Part shown: positions 5,081 through 5,285 of the stretch, one piece after another
How positions within the stretch are numbered: the first letter of the stretch is position 1
Layout of the letters: every line of letters begins with the position of its first letter
Assembly (NCBI GenBank): GCA_016282215.1
Contig: JAEEKC010000001.1
Location: 1 to 5,285 of the forward strand
Direction of reading: 5' to 3'
DNA length: 5,285 nucleotides
DNA from: Lachnospiraceae bacterium
GTDB taxonomy: Bacteria > Bacillota > Clostridia > Lachnospirales > Lachnospiraceae
Made by a program: the position numbers and the translations under genes
Notes under the pieces: generated by a model
Told to the model about the DNA's origin: nothing
Seen by the model: the letters and a program-made list of their open reading frames with translations, nothing else
Database searches by the model: none

Positions 5081-5285
5081 ATGAAAACAGAGCAGAGCCG
5101 TCCACTGAAAAAGAGTGTCCTGACATTGTGTGCGCTCATTATCATCACGCTGGGATTGATCGCGGCGGTCTTGGGCTGCGTGATGTATTTTCGAGGTATG
5201 ATCGGCAAATATCAGGAATACCTTACGGGAATGATCCATTACTGCCTTGGCGAGATCGATGGGGATGATCTCGAAAACTGCATCA
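5081..5285 (+). CDS. Membrane-anchored protein, probably a sensor (5' part)
   Basis: Sixty-eight codons are present before the window ends. AAGGAG at 5069-5074, 6 bp before ATG, is a strong ribosome-binding site. A short basic N-terminus (to K11) is followed by a membrane helix at about 13-37, and then an outer segment, KYQEYLTGMIHYCLGEIDGD. The pattern of a single N-terminal helix followed by a helix ending in a 'IDGDDLENCI' segment is one I associate with extracellular sensing regions of clostridial SpoIIE-phosphatase, GGDEF or histidine-kinase proteins. The output domain lies beyond the window, so the type cannot be decided. It has its own promoter and appears to be a separate unit from the genes before it. 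Confidence 0.7.
   Translation, partial: MKTEQSRPLKKSVLTLCALIIITLGLIAAVLGCVMYFRGMIGKYQEYLTGMIHYCLGEIDGDDLENCI

Overview
All supportable genes in this window lie on the + strand and are closely packed. Ribosome-binding sites are AGGA/AAGGAG-like, base composition is moderate, and the proteins resemble those of anaerobic low-GC Gram-positives. These include an SRAP protein starting MCCRF, a long cation diffusion facilitator with two cytoplasmic domains, and a 76-residue CxxC protein of a clostridial type. A gut or rumen clostridium, probably Lachnospiraceae, is my best guess. It is an inference from gene style, not from a marker gene.

Layout: the window opens with the last 12 codons of an upstream gene (to 40), followed by copy 1 of a short palindromic repeat. 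A four-gene cluster follows: an unrecognised membrane protein (157-1035), a small CxxC protein (1116-1346), a CDF metal transporter (1371-2489) and a membrane protein with an EreA/ChaN-like (TIKI superfamily) outer domain (2502-3776). An SRAP/YedK-type abasic-site protein (3807-4415) comes next. A gene of unknown function broken by two frameshifts occupies 4496-4951. The window ends inside a membrane-anchored, probably signalling, protein that starts at 5081 behind a good sigma-A-type promoter.

The most unusual element is a palindromic repeat of about 33 bp with the invariant core GGGGACGGTTCTTTTT. It occurs four times (about 49-83, 1007-1041, 1050-1084, 3748-3782), and a lone half-arm lies at 4417-4425. 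Two copies supply the stop codon and the C-terminal GDGSF of the genes they overlap, in the same frame both times. Two copies form a head-to-head pair able to make a 34-bp stem. The arm sequences differ between copies, but the two arms of a copy change together. This resembles REP/RAYT-type or other small non-autonomous palindromic elements; no transposase gene is in the window.

Functional links are modest. The 1116-3776 genes have 12-24 nt spacings and probably share a transcript, which would join a small CxxC protein, a divalent-metal transporter and a metal-site-like surface domain. The SRAP gene may be read from the same transcript past the hairpin at 3748-3782. No complete new defence or mobile system is visible; the repeat family and its interaction with gene ends is the best lead.
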